A DNA stretch of 64,000 nt from Hyphomicrobiales bacterium (GCA_900473185.1 UCKU01000017.1:166326-230325), one strand, 5' to 3'. Shown: positions 26,076-35,449, numbered from the stretch's first letter. Notes: a model not told the origin generated them from the sequence alone. Numbers and translations are program-made.

Positions 26076-27908
26076 GTGACCGACAGCAAGCGGGAGAATG
26101 GTGCCAAGGTGGATTTCGACGCCAAGGATCTCGATCCCTATCTCCTGAAGGATCCCGAAGCCATGGCGATGAACTTCGCCCGTGCGCTCGAAAACCTCGG
26201 CAAGGCAGCTTCGGCGTGGCTCGGCCCGCGCGAGCGCGGCGAAATCTCCGACACGGTCGTCGAACCCGTCACCGATATGGTGAAGACGCTCTCCAAGGTG
26301 ACGGAATACTGGATTTCCGATCCGCGCCGAACCTTCGAGGCACAGACGCAGCTGATGAGCTCGTTCTTCGGCATATGGATGAACTCCATGCAGAGGATGC
26401 AGGGCAGCACGCTGGAAGCGGAACCGATCGCACGCGTGGATAAGCGCTTCGCCGACGAAGACTGGCAGAAGAATCCCTTCTTCGAGTTTTTAAAGCAGGT
26501 CTATTTCGTGACCGCCGACTGGGCCGAAAAGCTGGTTACCGAGACCGAGGGGCTGGATGAGCACACCAAGCACAAGGCCGGCTTCTATGTGAAGCAGATT
26601 ACGGCAGCGCTCTCGCCGACCAATTTCGTGGTCACCAATCCGCAGGTCTACCGTGAGACGATAGCGACCAGCGGCGAAAACCTCGTGCGTGGCATGAAGA
26701 TGCTGACCGAGGATATCATTGCCGGTCGCGGCGAACTGCGGCTGCGCCAGACCGACATGACCAAATTCGCCGTCGGTCGCGACATGGCGCTGACGCCGGG
26801 CAAGGTGATCGCCCAGAACGAAATCTGCCAGATCATCCAATACGAGCCATCGACGGAAACCGTGCTCAAACGGCCACTGCTGATTTGCCCGCCGTGGATC
26901 AACAAATTCTACATCCTCGATCTCAACCCGCAGAAATCCTTCATCAAATGGTGCGTGGACCAGGGACATACGGTCTTCGTCATCTCCTGGGTCAATCCGG
27001 ATAGCCGCCATGCGCTGAAAGACTGGACGGCTTACGCAAGGGAAGGCGTCGATTTCGCACTGGAAACGGTTGAGAAGGCGACCGATGAGAAGGACGTCAA
27101 CGCCATCGGCTATTGCGTCGGCGGCACGCTGCTTGCCGCAACCCTTGCCCTGCACGCCAAGGAAAAGAACAAGCGCATCAAGAGTGCGACGCTCTTCACC
27201 ACCCAGGTCGATTTCACCCATGCCGGCGACCTGAAGGTCTTTGTCGACGAGGAGCAGCTTCAAGCGCTGGAAGCGCATATGCAGGAGCTCGGCTATCTCG
27301 ATGGTTCGCGCATGTCGACGGCCTTCAACATGCTCAGGGCGAGCGAGCTCATCTGGCCCTATTTCGTCAACAATTACCTGAAGGGCCAGGAGCCCCTGCC
27401 CTTCGACCTGTTGTTCTGGAATGCCGATTCGACCCGCATGGCGGCGGCCAACCATGCCTTCTACCTGCGCAACTGCTATCTCAGGAATGCGCTGACCAAG
27501 GATGAAATGGTCCTCGACGGCAAGACCTTGTCGCTGAAGGACATCAAGATCCCGATCTATAATCTCGCAACCCGCGAGGATCACATCGCGCCGGCAAATT
27601 CCGTCTTCCTCGGCAGCCAGTTCTTCGGCGGCAAGGTGCAGTTCGTCGTCGCAGGCTCCGGCCATATTGCCGGCGTCGTCAATCCGCCGGACAAGCATAA
27701 GTATCAGTTCTGGACCGGCGGCCCGACCAAGGGCGACTATGATACATGGCTTGCCAAGGCAAAGGAGACGAGGGGTTCCTGGTGGCCGCACTGGCATGCG
27801 TGGATCGAGGCGCAAACCGGGGAGCGTGTGGCTGCCCGCAAGGTGGGTGGAGCAGCACTCAATGCGATCGAGGAAGCTCCCGGCAGCTATGTTATGGCGC
27901 GCAGCTGA
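26076..27908 (+). CDS. phaC: Class I polyhydroxyalkanoate synthase
   Basis: Polymerises (R)-3-hydroxybutyryl-CoA into PHB on granules. The 610-residue protein has the PhaC N-terminal domain (about 70-250) and the alpha/beta-hydrolase catalytic domain. The nucleophile is Cys347 in the lipase-like box GYCVGG. The Asp and His of the triad lie in ATREDHIAP and GSGHIAGVVNPP. The GTG start at 26076 is supported by GGAGGAA just upstream. No phaE or phaA/B genes are adjacent, as usual in rhizobia. Confidence 0.96.
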   Translation: MTDSKRENGAKVDFDAKDLDPYLLKDPEAMAMNFARALENLGKAASAWLGPRERGEISDTVVEPVTDMVKTLSKVTEYWISDPRRTFEAQTQLMSSFFGIWMNSMQRMQGSTLEAEPIARVDKRFADEDWQKNPFFEFLKQVYFVTADWAEKLVTETEGLDEHTKHKAGFYVKQITAALSPTNFVVTNPQVYRETIATSGENLVRGMKMLTEDIIAGRGELRLRQTDMTKFAVGRDMALTPGKVIAQNEICQIIQYEPSTETVLKRPLLICPPWINKFYILDLNPQKSFIKWCVDQGHTVFVISWVNPDSRHALKDWTAYAREGVDFALETVEKATDEKDVNAIGYCVGGTLLAATLALHAKEKNKRIKSATLFTTQVDFTHAGDLKVFVDEEQLQALEAHMQELGYLDGSRMSTAFNMLRASELIWPYFVNNYLKGQEPLPFDLLFWNADSTRMAAANHAFYLRNCYLRNALTKDEMVLDGKTLSLKDIKIPIYNLATREDHIAPANSVFLGSQFFGGKVQFVVAGSGHIAGVVNPPDKHKYQFWTGGPTKGDYDTWLAKAKETRGSWWPHWHAWIEAQTGERVAARKVGGAALNAIEEAPGSYVMARS

Positions 27909-28204
27909 CGGCAGCCGAGTTCTGTCCCGCAGCCAGAGTCAACCATCACCGAGCGGCGACATGCCAATGGTGGCAAGCCCTTTAAAAATAGATTTTTCTA
28001 AAATACCGCGCCTCTTTTCGGGACAATCGAAGCAGAGCACTGCACCTGTAAACCAATTGGAAACCATAGTTCGTCATCCTTAGGGAATAGTCGCATGACG
28101 CGGATGGGCCAAAATTTGGCCTTTTTGGGCAGTTAGCGGCTCCGGCATAGATCAGTAGTCAGTGTTGCCGGCCTGCATAGCGAGTTTTGGAAGACGAGTA
28201 GAGT

Positions 28205-29551
28205 ATGGCGTTTGCAGTAGGGACGTTCAACAACGTCGCCCCTTTTAGCGGATCCCCTGTTCGTTCGGGCAGATCTCGCGGTTTACTTACCGGCATCGCA
28301 GTCGCCGGACTTTTGACCTCCACGTGGCTTATCGGCACTGTCGCAACAATGCAATCCGTGTCGATGCCCTTCTCCTCGCCGAAGGAGATCGCTCAGGTCA
28401 CAGCAGCGCCGAAGGCAGCACATGCTGCCGTGTCACATGAGCGGCTCATCCACATCAATAAGGCCTCGCGGTTGGCAGCATTCGACGCAAAGCCGGCCAT
28501 ACCGCTGACAGCACAGTTGATCCAGTCCCACGCCGAGAAGACATCCGCCGCATCGAGCGCGGAGCTGGGGCTCGCCAAGACCAATCGTCTCCCCGTTGCC
28601 GTCGCGGAACTTGGGCCGGTCGCCGTCTCCGACAATCCGCGTTTCAGCAAGGAAGACACAGTCAAGGCGGCGACACCCATCGTCCAAACCGCCGCCGCCA
28701 CGCCTGCCAAGGATGACGCCGACCGGATCATCATCCCGTCGAAGGAGGCTGTCGCTGCGGCCGAAATGCCGGCTATGCTCGCTTTAGCCGACGCCGGCCC
28801 GCGCGTCATGCCTGCTCCCGTCGAACTGCCGCCGGCGCTCCCCGCTGCTGCTCTCGCCGCCAACAAGCCGGCCGAGATGGAGGTTGCCGAGGCAGACGAT
28901 AGTGCGCGGCCTTTCGATCTGGTTCTCACCCCAGATGAGGATTCCGTACCGCTGCCGATGGCGCGGCCCGACGGCCTCGTCGGCAAGCCGGCGCCTGCCT
29001 CCAAGGGTTCGCAGCGTACTGCCGAGCCCGTACTTGCCTATGCCAAGCCGAACTCGCCGATCGAGGATGACCAGGACGACGCGGTGCCGCGCTACGACAA
29101 GCCCGTCTTTACGCCACGCCTGCGCGCCGGTGTCGCGATCTACGACATTGAAAACGCGACCGTCTACCTGCCGAACGGCGAGCGGCTGGAGGCCCATTCC
29201 GGTCTCGGCAAGATGCGCGACAACCCGCGTTATATTGATCAGAAAATGCGCGGACCGACGCCGCCGCACACCTATAACCTGACGATGCGCGAAGCCTTGT
29301 TCCATGGCGTGGCGGCCATTCGCCTGACGCCGGTGCAGGGTTCGGACGCGATCTTCAACCGTGTCGGTCTGCTGGCGCACACCTATATGCTCGGCAAGAA
29401 CGGCGATTCCAACGGCTGCATTTCCTTCAAGGATTACAAGCGTTTCCTGACCGCCTACCAGCGTGGAGACATCAGGCAGCTCGTTGTCGTGCCACGGATG
29501 AACAACAAGCCCTCTTCGACGCTCGCTTCGCTCTTCTCCTCGCGAACCTAA
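28205..29551 (+). CDS. DUF2778 (Tlde1-type) domain protein
   Basis: A 448-residue protein with an N-terminal transmembrane segment (about 26-48), a long Ala/Pro-rich low-complexity region (50-310), and a C-terminal DUF2778 domain (about 315-440). The domain carries the L,D-transpeptidase-like His392 (LLAHTYMLG) and Cys405 (SNGCISF). DUF2778 includes Tlde1, a type VI secretion effector acting on peptidoglycan, but many rhizobial copies are not secretion-linked and none is here. Membrane anchoring suggests a periplasmic housekeeping role. ATG at 28205 follows AGACGAGTAGAGT. The gene ends overlapping the LysR gene stop by four bases. Confidence 0.88.
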   Translation: MAFAVGTFNNVAPFSGSPVRSGRSRGLLTGIAVAGLLTSTWLIGTVATMQSVSMPFSSPKEIAQVTAAPKAAHAAVSHERLIHINKASRLAAFDAKPAIPLTAQLIQSHAEKTSAASSAELGLAKTNRLPVAVAELGPVAVSDNPRFSKEDTVKAATPIVQTAAATPAKDDADRIIIPSKEAVAAAEMPAMLALADAGPRVMPAPVELPPALPAAALAANKPAEMEVAEADDSARPFDLVLTPDEDSVPLPMARPDGLVGKPAPASKGSQRTAEPVLAYAKPNSPIEDDQDDAVPRYDKPVFTPRLRAGVAIYDIENATVYLPNGERLEAHSGLGKMRDNPRYIDQKMRGPTPPHTYNLTMREALFHGVAAIRLTPVQGSDAIFNRVGLLAHTYMLGKNGDSNGCISFKDYKRFLTAYQRGDIRQLVVVPRMNNKPSSTLASLFSSRT

Positions 29552-30399
29552 AGATTGGCCGCGAGGAAATCGGCAAGCGACCGGCTCTCTGTCGAGAGGC
29601 GCGGCTTTCCCCTGACGAGCGCAAGTTCGGATGCCGGCTGCGGATCAAACCCGTCCGCCGCTCCAAGCTGGCGATGTTCCGGCAGGACGGCATCCGATGG
29701 CAGCAGGCTGATACCGAGGCCGGAAGCGACCGCCGCCTGAACACCCATCAAACCCTGGCTCGTATAGGCGATGCGCCAGCGTCGTCCGCTGCGCTCGATG
29801 AAGCGGATCGCCCGCTCACGGTAGATGCAGCCGACAGGAAAAACGGCAAGCGGGACCGGCTCATCCTTCATCGGCCGGCTCATGCTTTCGACCCAGACCA
29901 ACTCTTCCTTCCAACTGGCCAGACAAGCGCCATCACCGGGTTCCCGCTTGATCAGCGCCAGATCGATTTCGCCCGTATCGAGAAGGCGGCGAAGCTCGAC
30001 GCTCCAGCCGCTGACGGTGTCGAGCCTTATATGCGGTGAGGCGGCGGAAAAACCGGAGAGAAGATCGATGAGCCGGCGGCCGGCAAAATCCTCGGGAACG
30101 CCGAGCCTGACGGTCTTCGGCGTAGCGGGCTTGCGCATGACGTCCATCGCCTCTTCTGCCGTCGCCAGCAAGCGTCGGGCATAACTCAAGAGAATTTCGC
30201 CCTCCTCCGTCGTCCGGATGCCACCCGTCGACTTGTCGCGCAGAAGCAGGGTATGGCCGATATTGGCCTCGAGCTTCTTGATCTGCTGGCTGACGGTGGA
30301 CTGGGTCAGGTGAACACGCTCAGCCGCCCGCGTGAAGCCGCCGGCATCGACGACCGCTGCGAAGGTTCGGAGAAGATCGAGGTCGAAGGTGAAGCTCAT
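29548..30399 (-). CDS. LysR family transcriptional regulator
   Basis: DNA-binding regulator of 283 residues. The N-terminal winged helix-turn-helix (about 5-63) has the classical FTRAAERVHLTQSTVSQQIKKLE, and the effector-binding domain extends from about 90. It is transcribed divergently from the HAD/aldolase pair, the usual position of a LysR regulator and its target. The effector is unknown. ATG at 30399 follows GTGGAAA; a GTG at 30411 is an alternative. The 87-base gap contains AT-rich sequence (AATTGTTACATTTAATTTC) suited to a LysR site. Confidence 0.9.
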   Translation of the reverse strand: MSFTFDLDLLRTFAAVVDAGGFTRAAERVHLTQSTVSQQIKKLEANIGHTLLLRDKSTGGIRTTEEGEILLSYARRLLATAEEAMDVMRKPATPKTVRLGVPEDFAGRRLIDLLSGFSAASPHIRLDTVSGWSVELRRLLDTGEIDLALIKREPGDGACLASWKEELVWVESMSRPMKDEPVPLAVFPVGCIYRERAIRFIERSGRRWRIAYTSQGLMGVQAAVASGLGISLLPSDAVLPEHRQLGAADGFDPQPASELALVRGKPRLSTESRSLADFLAANL

Positions 30400-30486
30400 T
30401 CGATTTTCCACTGCCTGTAATTGTTACATTTAATTTCTCAATGACTCTGTTCTTTGTCAACATGAGGCAAATCATGGAGATGAGAG

Positions 30487-31188
30487 ATGACCCTTCCCGG
30501 AAACCGACCAACCTGGTTGACCTTCGATTGCTACGGCACGCTGATCCAATGGGATGAGGGCCTGCTTGCTGCCATGGACATGATCCTGTCAGCCAAGGGT
30601 GGCGATATCGACCAGGCGGCCTTCATTGCCGTCTATGACCGCTACGAGCATGAACTGGAACGACAAAAGCCGCACCGATCCTTCAGCCAAGTCACGGCTC
30701 TCGCATTGGAACTGGCGATGCAGGAGTTCGGCTTGCCATTCCACACCGCTGATGCCGATCTGCTGACATCCTCTATCGGCCGGATGCCGCCATTCCCGGA
30801 AGTGGTGGAAACGCTCAGCAGGCTGAAAGCTGCCGGTTTCCGGCTCGCCATTATTTCCAATACGGACGACGCGATCATTGCCGGCAATGTCGCGCAGCTC
30901 GGCGGTTTCGTCGACCGAGTGATCACCGCGGAGCAGGCCGAAGCCTACAAGCCCTCGCCGCAGATCTTCCGGCACGCCTGGAAAACGCTCGGCATCGGCA
31001 CGGATGACCTCGTGCATATCTGCGCCAGCCCGCATCTTGACCTTGCCGCCGCGCGAGAACTCGGTTTTCGTGCGATCTGGGTCGATCGTGGCACGGGACG
31101 GAAACCGCTCTGCGACTACCACCCCAACGAGATCGTGCCGACGCTTGACAAGGTGCCCGGTCTATTTGCCGCAAACGGCTGGATGTAA
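30487..31188 (+). CDS. HAD family hydrolase (haloacid dehalogenase type II-like)
   Basis: HAD-superfamily enzyme of 233 residues. The catalytic Asp is in LTFDCYGTLIQWD, the second motif is IISNTDD, the lysine is in EAYKPSPQIF, and the last motif is CASPHLDLAAARELG. It could be a phosphatase or a 2-haloacid dehalogenase; the SNT in place of SNG does not decide. It stands 22 bases upstream of the class II aldolase gene and divergent from a LysR regulator, so the three probably form a small catabolic unit. Confidence 0.88.
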   Translation: MTLPGNRPTWLTFDCYGTLIQWDEGLLAAMDMILSAKGGDIDQAAFIAVYDRYEHELERQKPHRSFSQVTALALELAMQEFGLPFHTADADLLTSSIGRMPPFPEVVETLSRLKAAGFRLAIISNTDDAIIAGNVAQLGGFVDRVITAEQAEAYKPSPQIFRHAWKTLGIGTDDLVHICASPHLDLAAARELGFRAIWVDRGTGRKPLCDYHPNEIVPTLDKVPGLFAANGWM

Positions 31189-31210
31189 TTGACGCGATAG
31201 GAGACAAGAC

Positions 31211-32002
31211 ATGGCCCATGAACTGAACCTGGCGAAGGCACAGCCGGCGATATTGCGCAATCTGCCGCTCGATACCGACGAGATCTGGCAGGCGCGTGTC
31301 GATCTGGCGGCGTGCCTTCGAATGGCGGCGCAGCTCGGGCTTGAGGAAGGCATCTGCAACCATTTCTCGGCCGTCGTGCCCGGCCATCCCGATCTCTTTC
31401 TCGTCAACAGGCTCGGCTGGGCCTTTCAGGAGGCGACTGCTTCATCACTGCTGATCTGCGATTTTGACGGCAACGTCGTTGCCGGCGACGGCGTGCCTGA
31501 GGCAACCGCCTTCTTCATCCATGCCCGCCTGCACAAGATGTCGCCGCGCGTCGGTGCGGCCTTCCATACGCATATGCCGAATGCGACGGCGCTGAGCATG
31601 ATCGAGGGCGATCCCTTCGTCTGGGCCGGACAGACGTCACTGAAATTCTATGGCCGCGTCGCCGTCGACGAGAACTATAACGGACTGGCGCTCGATGAAC
31701 GTGAAGGCGACAGGATCGCCGCTGTGCTTGGCGACAAGGACATCCTGTTTATGAAGAACCATGGCGTTATGGTCTGCGCGCCGAATATCGCCGAAGCCTG
31801 GGACGATCTCTACTATCTGGAACGTGCGGCAGAGGTTCAGCTCAAGGCGATGAGCACCGGGCGTTCGCTGATCCCGGTTACCAAAGATATCGCGGAACAG
31901 GCGGCAAAGCAGATGCGTGAAGGCGATCCGGAGAGTGCGCGCCTGCATCTCGAAAGCGTCAGGCGCGTTCTCGATCGGCAGGCGCCCGAATATCGGACCT
32001 AG
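31211..32002 (+). CDS. Class II aldolase/adducin family protein
   Basis: 263 residues with the class II aldolase fold. The zinc-binding histidines are visible in AFHTHMPNATALSM and, later, in MKNHGVMV. An N-terminal GLEEGICNHFS segment matches the family. Substrates range from sugar phosphates to aldehydes; members such as FucA, AraD and decarboxylases cannot be told apart here. It is likely co-transcribed with the HAD gene, so a phosphorylated product may be the HAD substrate; this is inference. It converges with the aminotransferase gene 7 bases away. Confidence 0.88.
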   Translation: MAHELNLAKAQPAILRNLPLDTDEIWQARVDLAACLRMAAQLGLEEGICNHFSAVVPGHPDLFLVNRLGWAFQEATASSLLICDFDGNVVAGDGVPEATAFFIHARLHKMSPRVGAAFHTHMPNATALSMIEGDPFVWAGQTSLKFYGRVAVDENYNGLALDEREGDRIAAVLGDKDILFMKNHGVMVCAPNIAEAWDDLYYLERAAEVQLKAMSTGRSLIPVTKDIAEQAAKQMREGDPESARLHLESVRRVLDRQAPEYRT

Positions 32003-32009
32003 ACCTCGC

Positions 32010-33167
32010 CTATTTCAGCCATATGCCGATGCGCTCTACCGCTTCGGCGATCTCGGCTTCTGAACCGGCATAGGACATGCGGAGCGTACGCGGTCCTTCA
32101 ACCGGATCGAAATCGAGGCCGGGTGTCGCGGCGACATTGATTTCCGCCAGCATCCGGCGCGCGAAGTCCATGCTATCATTGGTGAAGCGCGATACGTCGA
32201 CATAGGCGTAGAAGGCGCCATCCATGGGCGACGCCGGCGCAAGGCCGATCTTCGGCAGCCGGTCGAGCAGCAGGTCGCGATTAGCGGCATAACTTGCCTT
32301 GACGCGATCCAGCTCCTCGGCAGCACCGAGCGCTGCTGTGGCTGCGATCTGCGAAAGCTCCGGCGGCGAAATATAGAGGCTCTGGGCGACGCGCTCGATC
32401 GGGCGCACCAGCCGCTCAGGCAGCACCATCCAGCCGATGCGCCAGCCGGTCATGCAATAGTATTTAGAGAAGGAGTTGATGACGATCGCCTCGTCCGTCA
32501 GCTCCAGCGCGCTCGTCTCTTCGCCTGCGAAGGTGAGGCCGTGATAGATCTCGTCGGAGATGAAGGCGATGTCATTGGCATCGCAATAGGCGGCAAGCGC
32601 CTTCAGGCCTTCGCGGCCGGTCACCGTGCCGGTCGGATTTGCAGGGCTTGCAAGCAGCACGCCCTTCAGCTTCACGCCCTTTTCCTTCTGGATCGCTTCC
32701 AGGCTGTCGGGCGTCAGCGTGAAATGCGTTTCTGATGTGACAGGCACTTCGACCACATTGAGGCCGAGGGCACCGAGGATGTTGCGATAGGCAGGATAGC
32801 CTGGCCGGGCAATGGCGACCGCATCGCCGGCATCAAAAAGCGACAGGAAGGCGAGATTGAAGGCCGCCGACGAGCCGGTTGTGATGGCAATGCGGACGGG
32901 ATCGATCTCGAGGCCGTGGCGATCGCGATAGTGCCAGGCGAGCGCATGTTTCAGCCGCGCCGTGCCGAGCGCATCCGTATAGCCGATCCGCCCTTCGGCG
33001 AGCGCTGAGCGGGCGGCCTCAAGGGCTGCCTCGGGTGCGGGATGCGAGGGCTGGCCGACGGCCATGGAAATGACGGGGTGACCGCCTGCCCGTCTCTTCG
33101 TCGCTTCGGCCAGAACATCCATGGCGTGGAATGGTTCGACTTCGCTGCGTTTCGATATGGAAAACAC
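32010..33167 (-). CDS. Pyridoxal phosphate-dependent aminotransferase
   Basis: Class I aminotransferase of 385 residues. The PLP lysine is Lys235 in NSFSKYYCMTGWRIGW, and PANPTGT, DEIYHGL and a late Arg (LRMSYAG) complete the site. GTG at 33167 is chosen since AGGAAG stands five bases before it; further upstream frames extend to 33353 without support. The amino donor is unknown. It could be an aspartate- or aromatic-type transaminase. It diverges from the DsbA-like gene. Confidence 0.88.
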   Translation of the reverse strand: MFSISKRSEVEPFHAMDVLAEATKRRAGGHPVISMAVGQPSHPAPEAALEAARSALAEGRIGYTDALGTARLKHALAWHYRDRHGLEIDPVRIAITTGSSAAFNLAFLSLFDAGDAVAIARPGYPAYRNILGALGLNVVEVPVTSETHFTLTPDSLEAIQKEKGVKLKGVLLASPANPTGTVTGREGLKALAAYCDANDIAFISDEIYHGLTFAGEETSALELTDEAIVINSFSKYYCMTGWRIGWMVLPERLVRPIERVAQSLYISPPELSQIAATAALGAAEELDRVKASYAANRDLLLDRLPKIGLAPASPMDGAFYAYVDVSRFTNDSMDFARRMLAEINVAATPGLDFDPVEGPRTLRMSYAGSEAEIAEAVERIGIWLK

Positions 33168-33373
33168 GATCACTTCCTGCCTGGCTTCAGATAAAGGCCA
33201 GACAATTGCCGCAATAATCGGCTCATCACAATCCCGCGAGGGCTTGGATCGGAGGAAAATTCCTGTTTGATGGCGGCCCGACGCGCCGTAATTTGATGCG
33301 GACGCATCCAAGCCCATTAACCCGGCGATGGTATTTTTCGTTCGAAAACCCATCAGCCGACGACGAGGATACC

Positions 33374-34132
33374 ATGGCCTTCTTCTCCAAAACGCTCACC
33401 GCGCTGGCGCTTGCAGCCTCCATCGCCCTTCCGGCTCAGGCATTTGCATTCGACGACCAGCAGAAGAAGGAACTGGGTGAATTCATCAAGCAGTATCTGA
33501 TCGAAAATCCGGAGATCATGCTCGAGGTGCAGGATGCGCTGCAGAAAAAGCAGCAGATGGCCCAGCAGGTGAAAGCCACCATGGCCATCGAGAACAATAC
33601 CGACGGCATCTTCGATTCCAAGAATGACGTGACGCTCGGCAACCCGAAGGGCGATGTCACCGTCGTCGAGTTCTTCGACTATAACTGCACCTATTGCCGT
33701 CACGCTCTCCCCGACATGCAGGCGCTCCTGAAGAAGGACAAGAATGTGCGCTTCGTGCTGAAGGAGTTCCCGATTCTCGGACCGGATTCGGTCGCGGCAC
33801 ATCGCGTGGCGGATGCCTTCCGCCGGCTTGCGCCCGATAAGTACAGCGATTTCCACGTCGCGCTGCTCGGCAGCGACGGCCGCGCCTCCGAGGACACCGC
33901 AATCCAGGTCGCCTCCTCTCTCGGTGTCAGCGAAGACAAGATCCGCGCGGAGATGAAAAAGAGCCCGAACGATGACATCGTGCAGGCGACCTATCAGCTC
34001 GCCGCCAATCTCGGCATCAGCGGTACACCGTCTTATGTGATCGGCAACGAAATGGTGCCCGGCGCCGTCGGCATCAACGATCTCGAAGCCAAGGTTAAGA
34101 ATATGCGGGCCTGCGGCAAGACGAGCTGCTAA
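33374..34132 (+). CDS. DsbA family thiol:disulfide interchange protein
   Basis: Periplasmic oxidoreductase of 252 residues. A signal peptide (about 1-25) leads to a helical N-terminal extension (30-75), then a thioredoxin fold with the active site CTYC (105-108) and a cis-Pro loop in SGTPSYVIG. A further Cys pair closes the protein (ACGKTSC). It resembles the DsbA/BdbD-like group (Com1-like) more than E. coli DsbA. GAGG precedes the ATG at 33374. Two tandem stem-loops follow at 34204 and 34241. Confidence 0.9.
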   Translation: MAFFSKTLTALALAASIALPAQAFAFDDQQKKELGEFIKQYLIENPEIMLEVQDALQKKQQMAQQVKATMAIENNTDGIFDSKNDVTLGNPKGDVTVVEFFDYNCTYCRHALPDMQALLKKDKNVRFVLKEFPILGPDSVAAHRVADAFRRLAPDKYSDFHVALLGSDGRASEDTAIQVASSLGVSEDKIRAEMKKSPNDDIVQATYQLAANLGISGTPSYVIGNEMVPGAVGINDLEAKVKNMRACGKTSC

Positions 34133-34203
34133 CCGCCTGATTGCGCGGAGCCTGAGACTTCTGGCGTCGGGTAATCCAATTCGATTCGTATGCATGACCT
34201 CCC

Positions 34204-34277
34204 GAACGTCAGTGCGCGGAACTCTGACGTTCTGCGGGCGGAATACCTCGGCTTGCCTCAAGCCGGCCGAGGTATTC
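34204..34277 (+). repeat. Two tandem stem-loops after the DsbA-like gene
   Basis: GAACGTCAG (34204-34212) pairs with CTGACGTTC (34224-34232), then GAATACCTCGGC (34241-34252) pairs with GCCGAGGTATTC (34266-34277); both stems are perfect. Neither is followed by a T-run. They may end the DsbA transcript or be part of a mobile palindromic element. Confidence 0.6.
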
Positions 34278-34318
34278 GGTCGACGGCTCGGTTGGGGGCC
34301 TTGAGACAAGTCATCGCC

Positions 34319-34337
34319 TGAAAGCTAGTTGAAAGCT
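34319..34337 (+). promoter_or_regulatory. Direct repeat upstream of SBP copy 1
   Basis: TGAAAGCT at 34319 and again at 34330 form an 11-bp-period direct repeat 109 bases before the SBP start. The same element is at 37697, and in each copy it lies the same distance before a shared 19-base leader segment. OmpR-family regulators bind such tandem sites. Confidence 0.45.
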
Positions 34338-34358
34338 TCAACCTCATAGAAAAGGGCC

Positions 34359-34377
34359 GCATCGTGGAGGAGACACG
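34359..34377 (+). repeat. Leader segment shared by the SBP genes, copy 1
   Basis: The 19 bases GCATCGTGGAGGAGACACG are identical to those at 37737-37755, 69 bases before the SBP start (70 in copy 2). They contain an internal GGAGGAG that could open a short leader peptide, but no convincing one was found. Confidence 0.6.
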
Positions 34378-34427
34378 GTCAAGGTGACGAGACGACGATG
34401 CGTTTGGACCATAAGGAGGAGATTTCC

Positions 34428-35441
34428 ATGCGTTCTTCACGCAGCCTTTTTCACACCGTCGCTTTTTCCGCTCTTCTTGCCGCGTCATCCTTTGTTGCGA
34501 GCAGCGCAAGCGCAGCCGACAAGATCACCATCATGGTCGGCGGCTATGAGAAGCAGATCTATCTGCCCGCCAAGCTCGCCGAATCGCTCGGCTACTTCAA
34601 GGACGAAGGGCTCGACGTCGAGCTGCTGAACGAAGCGGCCGGCGTCGATGCCGAAAACCAGCTTCTGGCCGGCGCCGTCCAGGGCGTCGTCGGCTTCTAC
34701 GACCATTGCGTTGACCTGCAGGCCAAGGGCAAGTTCGTCGAATCCATCGTCCAGTTCAGCCAGGCACCGGGCGAAGTCGAGATGGTTTCGAGCAAGCATC
34801 CGGAGATCAAGTCGCCGGTCGATTTCAAGGGCAAGAGTCTCGGCGTCACCGGTCTCGGCTCGTCCACCAACTTCCTCACCCTCTTCATGGCATCCAAGGC
34901 CGGCTTGCAGCCGGGCGACGTCGTCACCGTTCCGGTCGGCGCCGGCGGCACCTTCATCGCCGCGATGCAGCAGGACCAGATCCAGGCCGGCATGACGACC
35001 GAGCCGACGATCTCGCGCTTGGTCAAGACCGGCGAGGCAAGCGTTCTCGTCGACATGCGCACCGTGGAAGCAACCCGCCAGGCACTCGGCGGCACCTACC
35101 CGGCTGCCTCGCTCTACATGGAAACCGCCTGGGTCGATGCGCATAAGGACGAGGCTCAGAAACTCGCCAACGCCTTCGTCAAGACGCTGAAATACATCAA
35201 CACGCATTCTGCCGCCGATATCGCCGACAAGATGCCGAAGGATTTCTACGTCGGTGACAAGGACGGCTACATCAAGGCTCTCGACGAGGGCAAGGGCATG
35301 TTCACGTCAGACGGCGTCATGCCGGAAGACGGTCCCAAGACCGTGCTTGCCGTGCTCTCGGAGTTCTCCAAGAACGTCAAGGGCAAGCAGATCGACCTTT
35401 CCAAGACCTATACGACGGAATTCGTCAAGAACGTCAAGTAA
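34428..35441 (+). CDS. ABC transporter substrate-binding protein, NMT1/THI5-like (copy 1)
   Basis: Periplasmic binding protein of 337 residues for a nitrate/sulfonate/pyrimidine-type ABC importer. A signal peptide (1-29) is followed by KITIMVGGYEKQIYLPAKLAESLGYF, a GVVGFYDHCVDLQAKGK segment and FKGKSLGVTGLGSSTNF, all in the NMT1 pattern. The ligand is unknown: the family binds thiamine precursors, sulfonates, nitrate and others. AAGGAGGAG precedes the ATG at 34428; an upstream in-frame start at 34398 is less likely. It begins an operon with an ATPase and a permease and is closely related to the copy at 37807. Confidence 0.9.
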   Translation: MRSSRSLFHTVAFSALLAASSFVASSASAADKITIMVGGYEKQIYLPAKLAESLGYFKDEGLDVELLNEAAGVDAENQLLAGAVQGVVGFYDHCVDLQAKGKFVESIVQFSQAPGEVEMVSSKHPEIKSPVDFKGKSLGVTGLGSSTNFLTLFMASKAGLQPGDVVTVPVGAGGTFIAAMQQDQIQAGMTTEPTISRLVKTGEASVLVDMRTVEATRQALGGTYPAASLYMETAWVDAHKDEAQKLANAFVKTLKYINTHSAADIADKMPKDFYVGDKDGYIKALDEGKGMFTSDGVMPEDGPKTVLAVLSEFSKNVKGKQIDLSKTYTTEFVKNVK

Positions 35442-35449
35442 GGCCGCCG

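Noticed and set aside
28205..29551. The DUF2778 protein as a type VI secretion effector
   Set aside because: No secretion genes and no immunity gene are nearby, and the protein is membrane-anchored.
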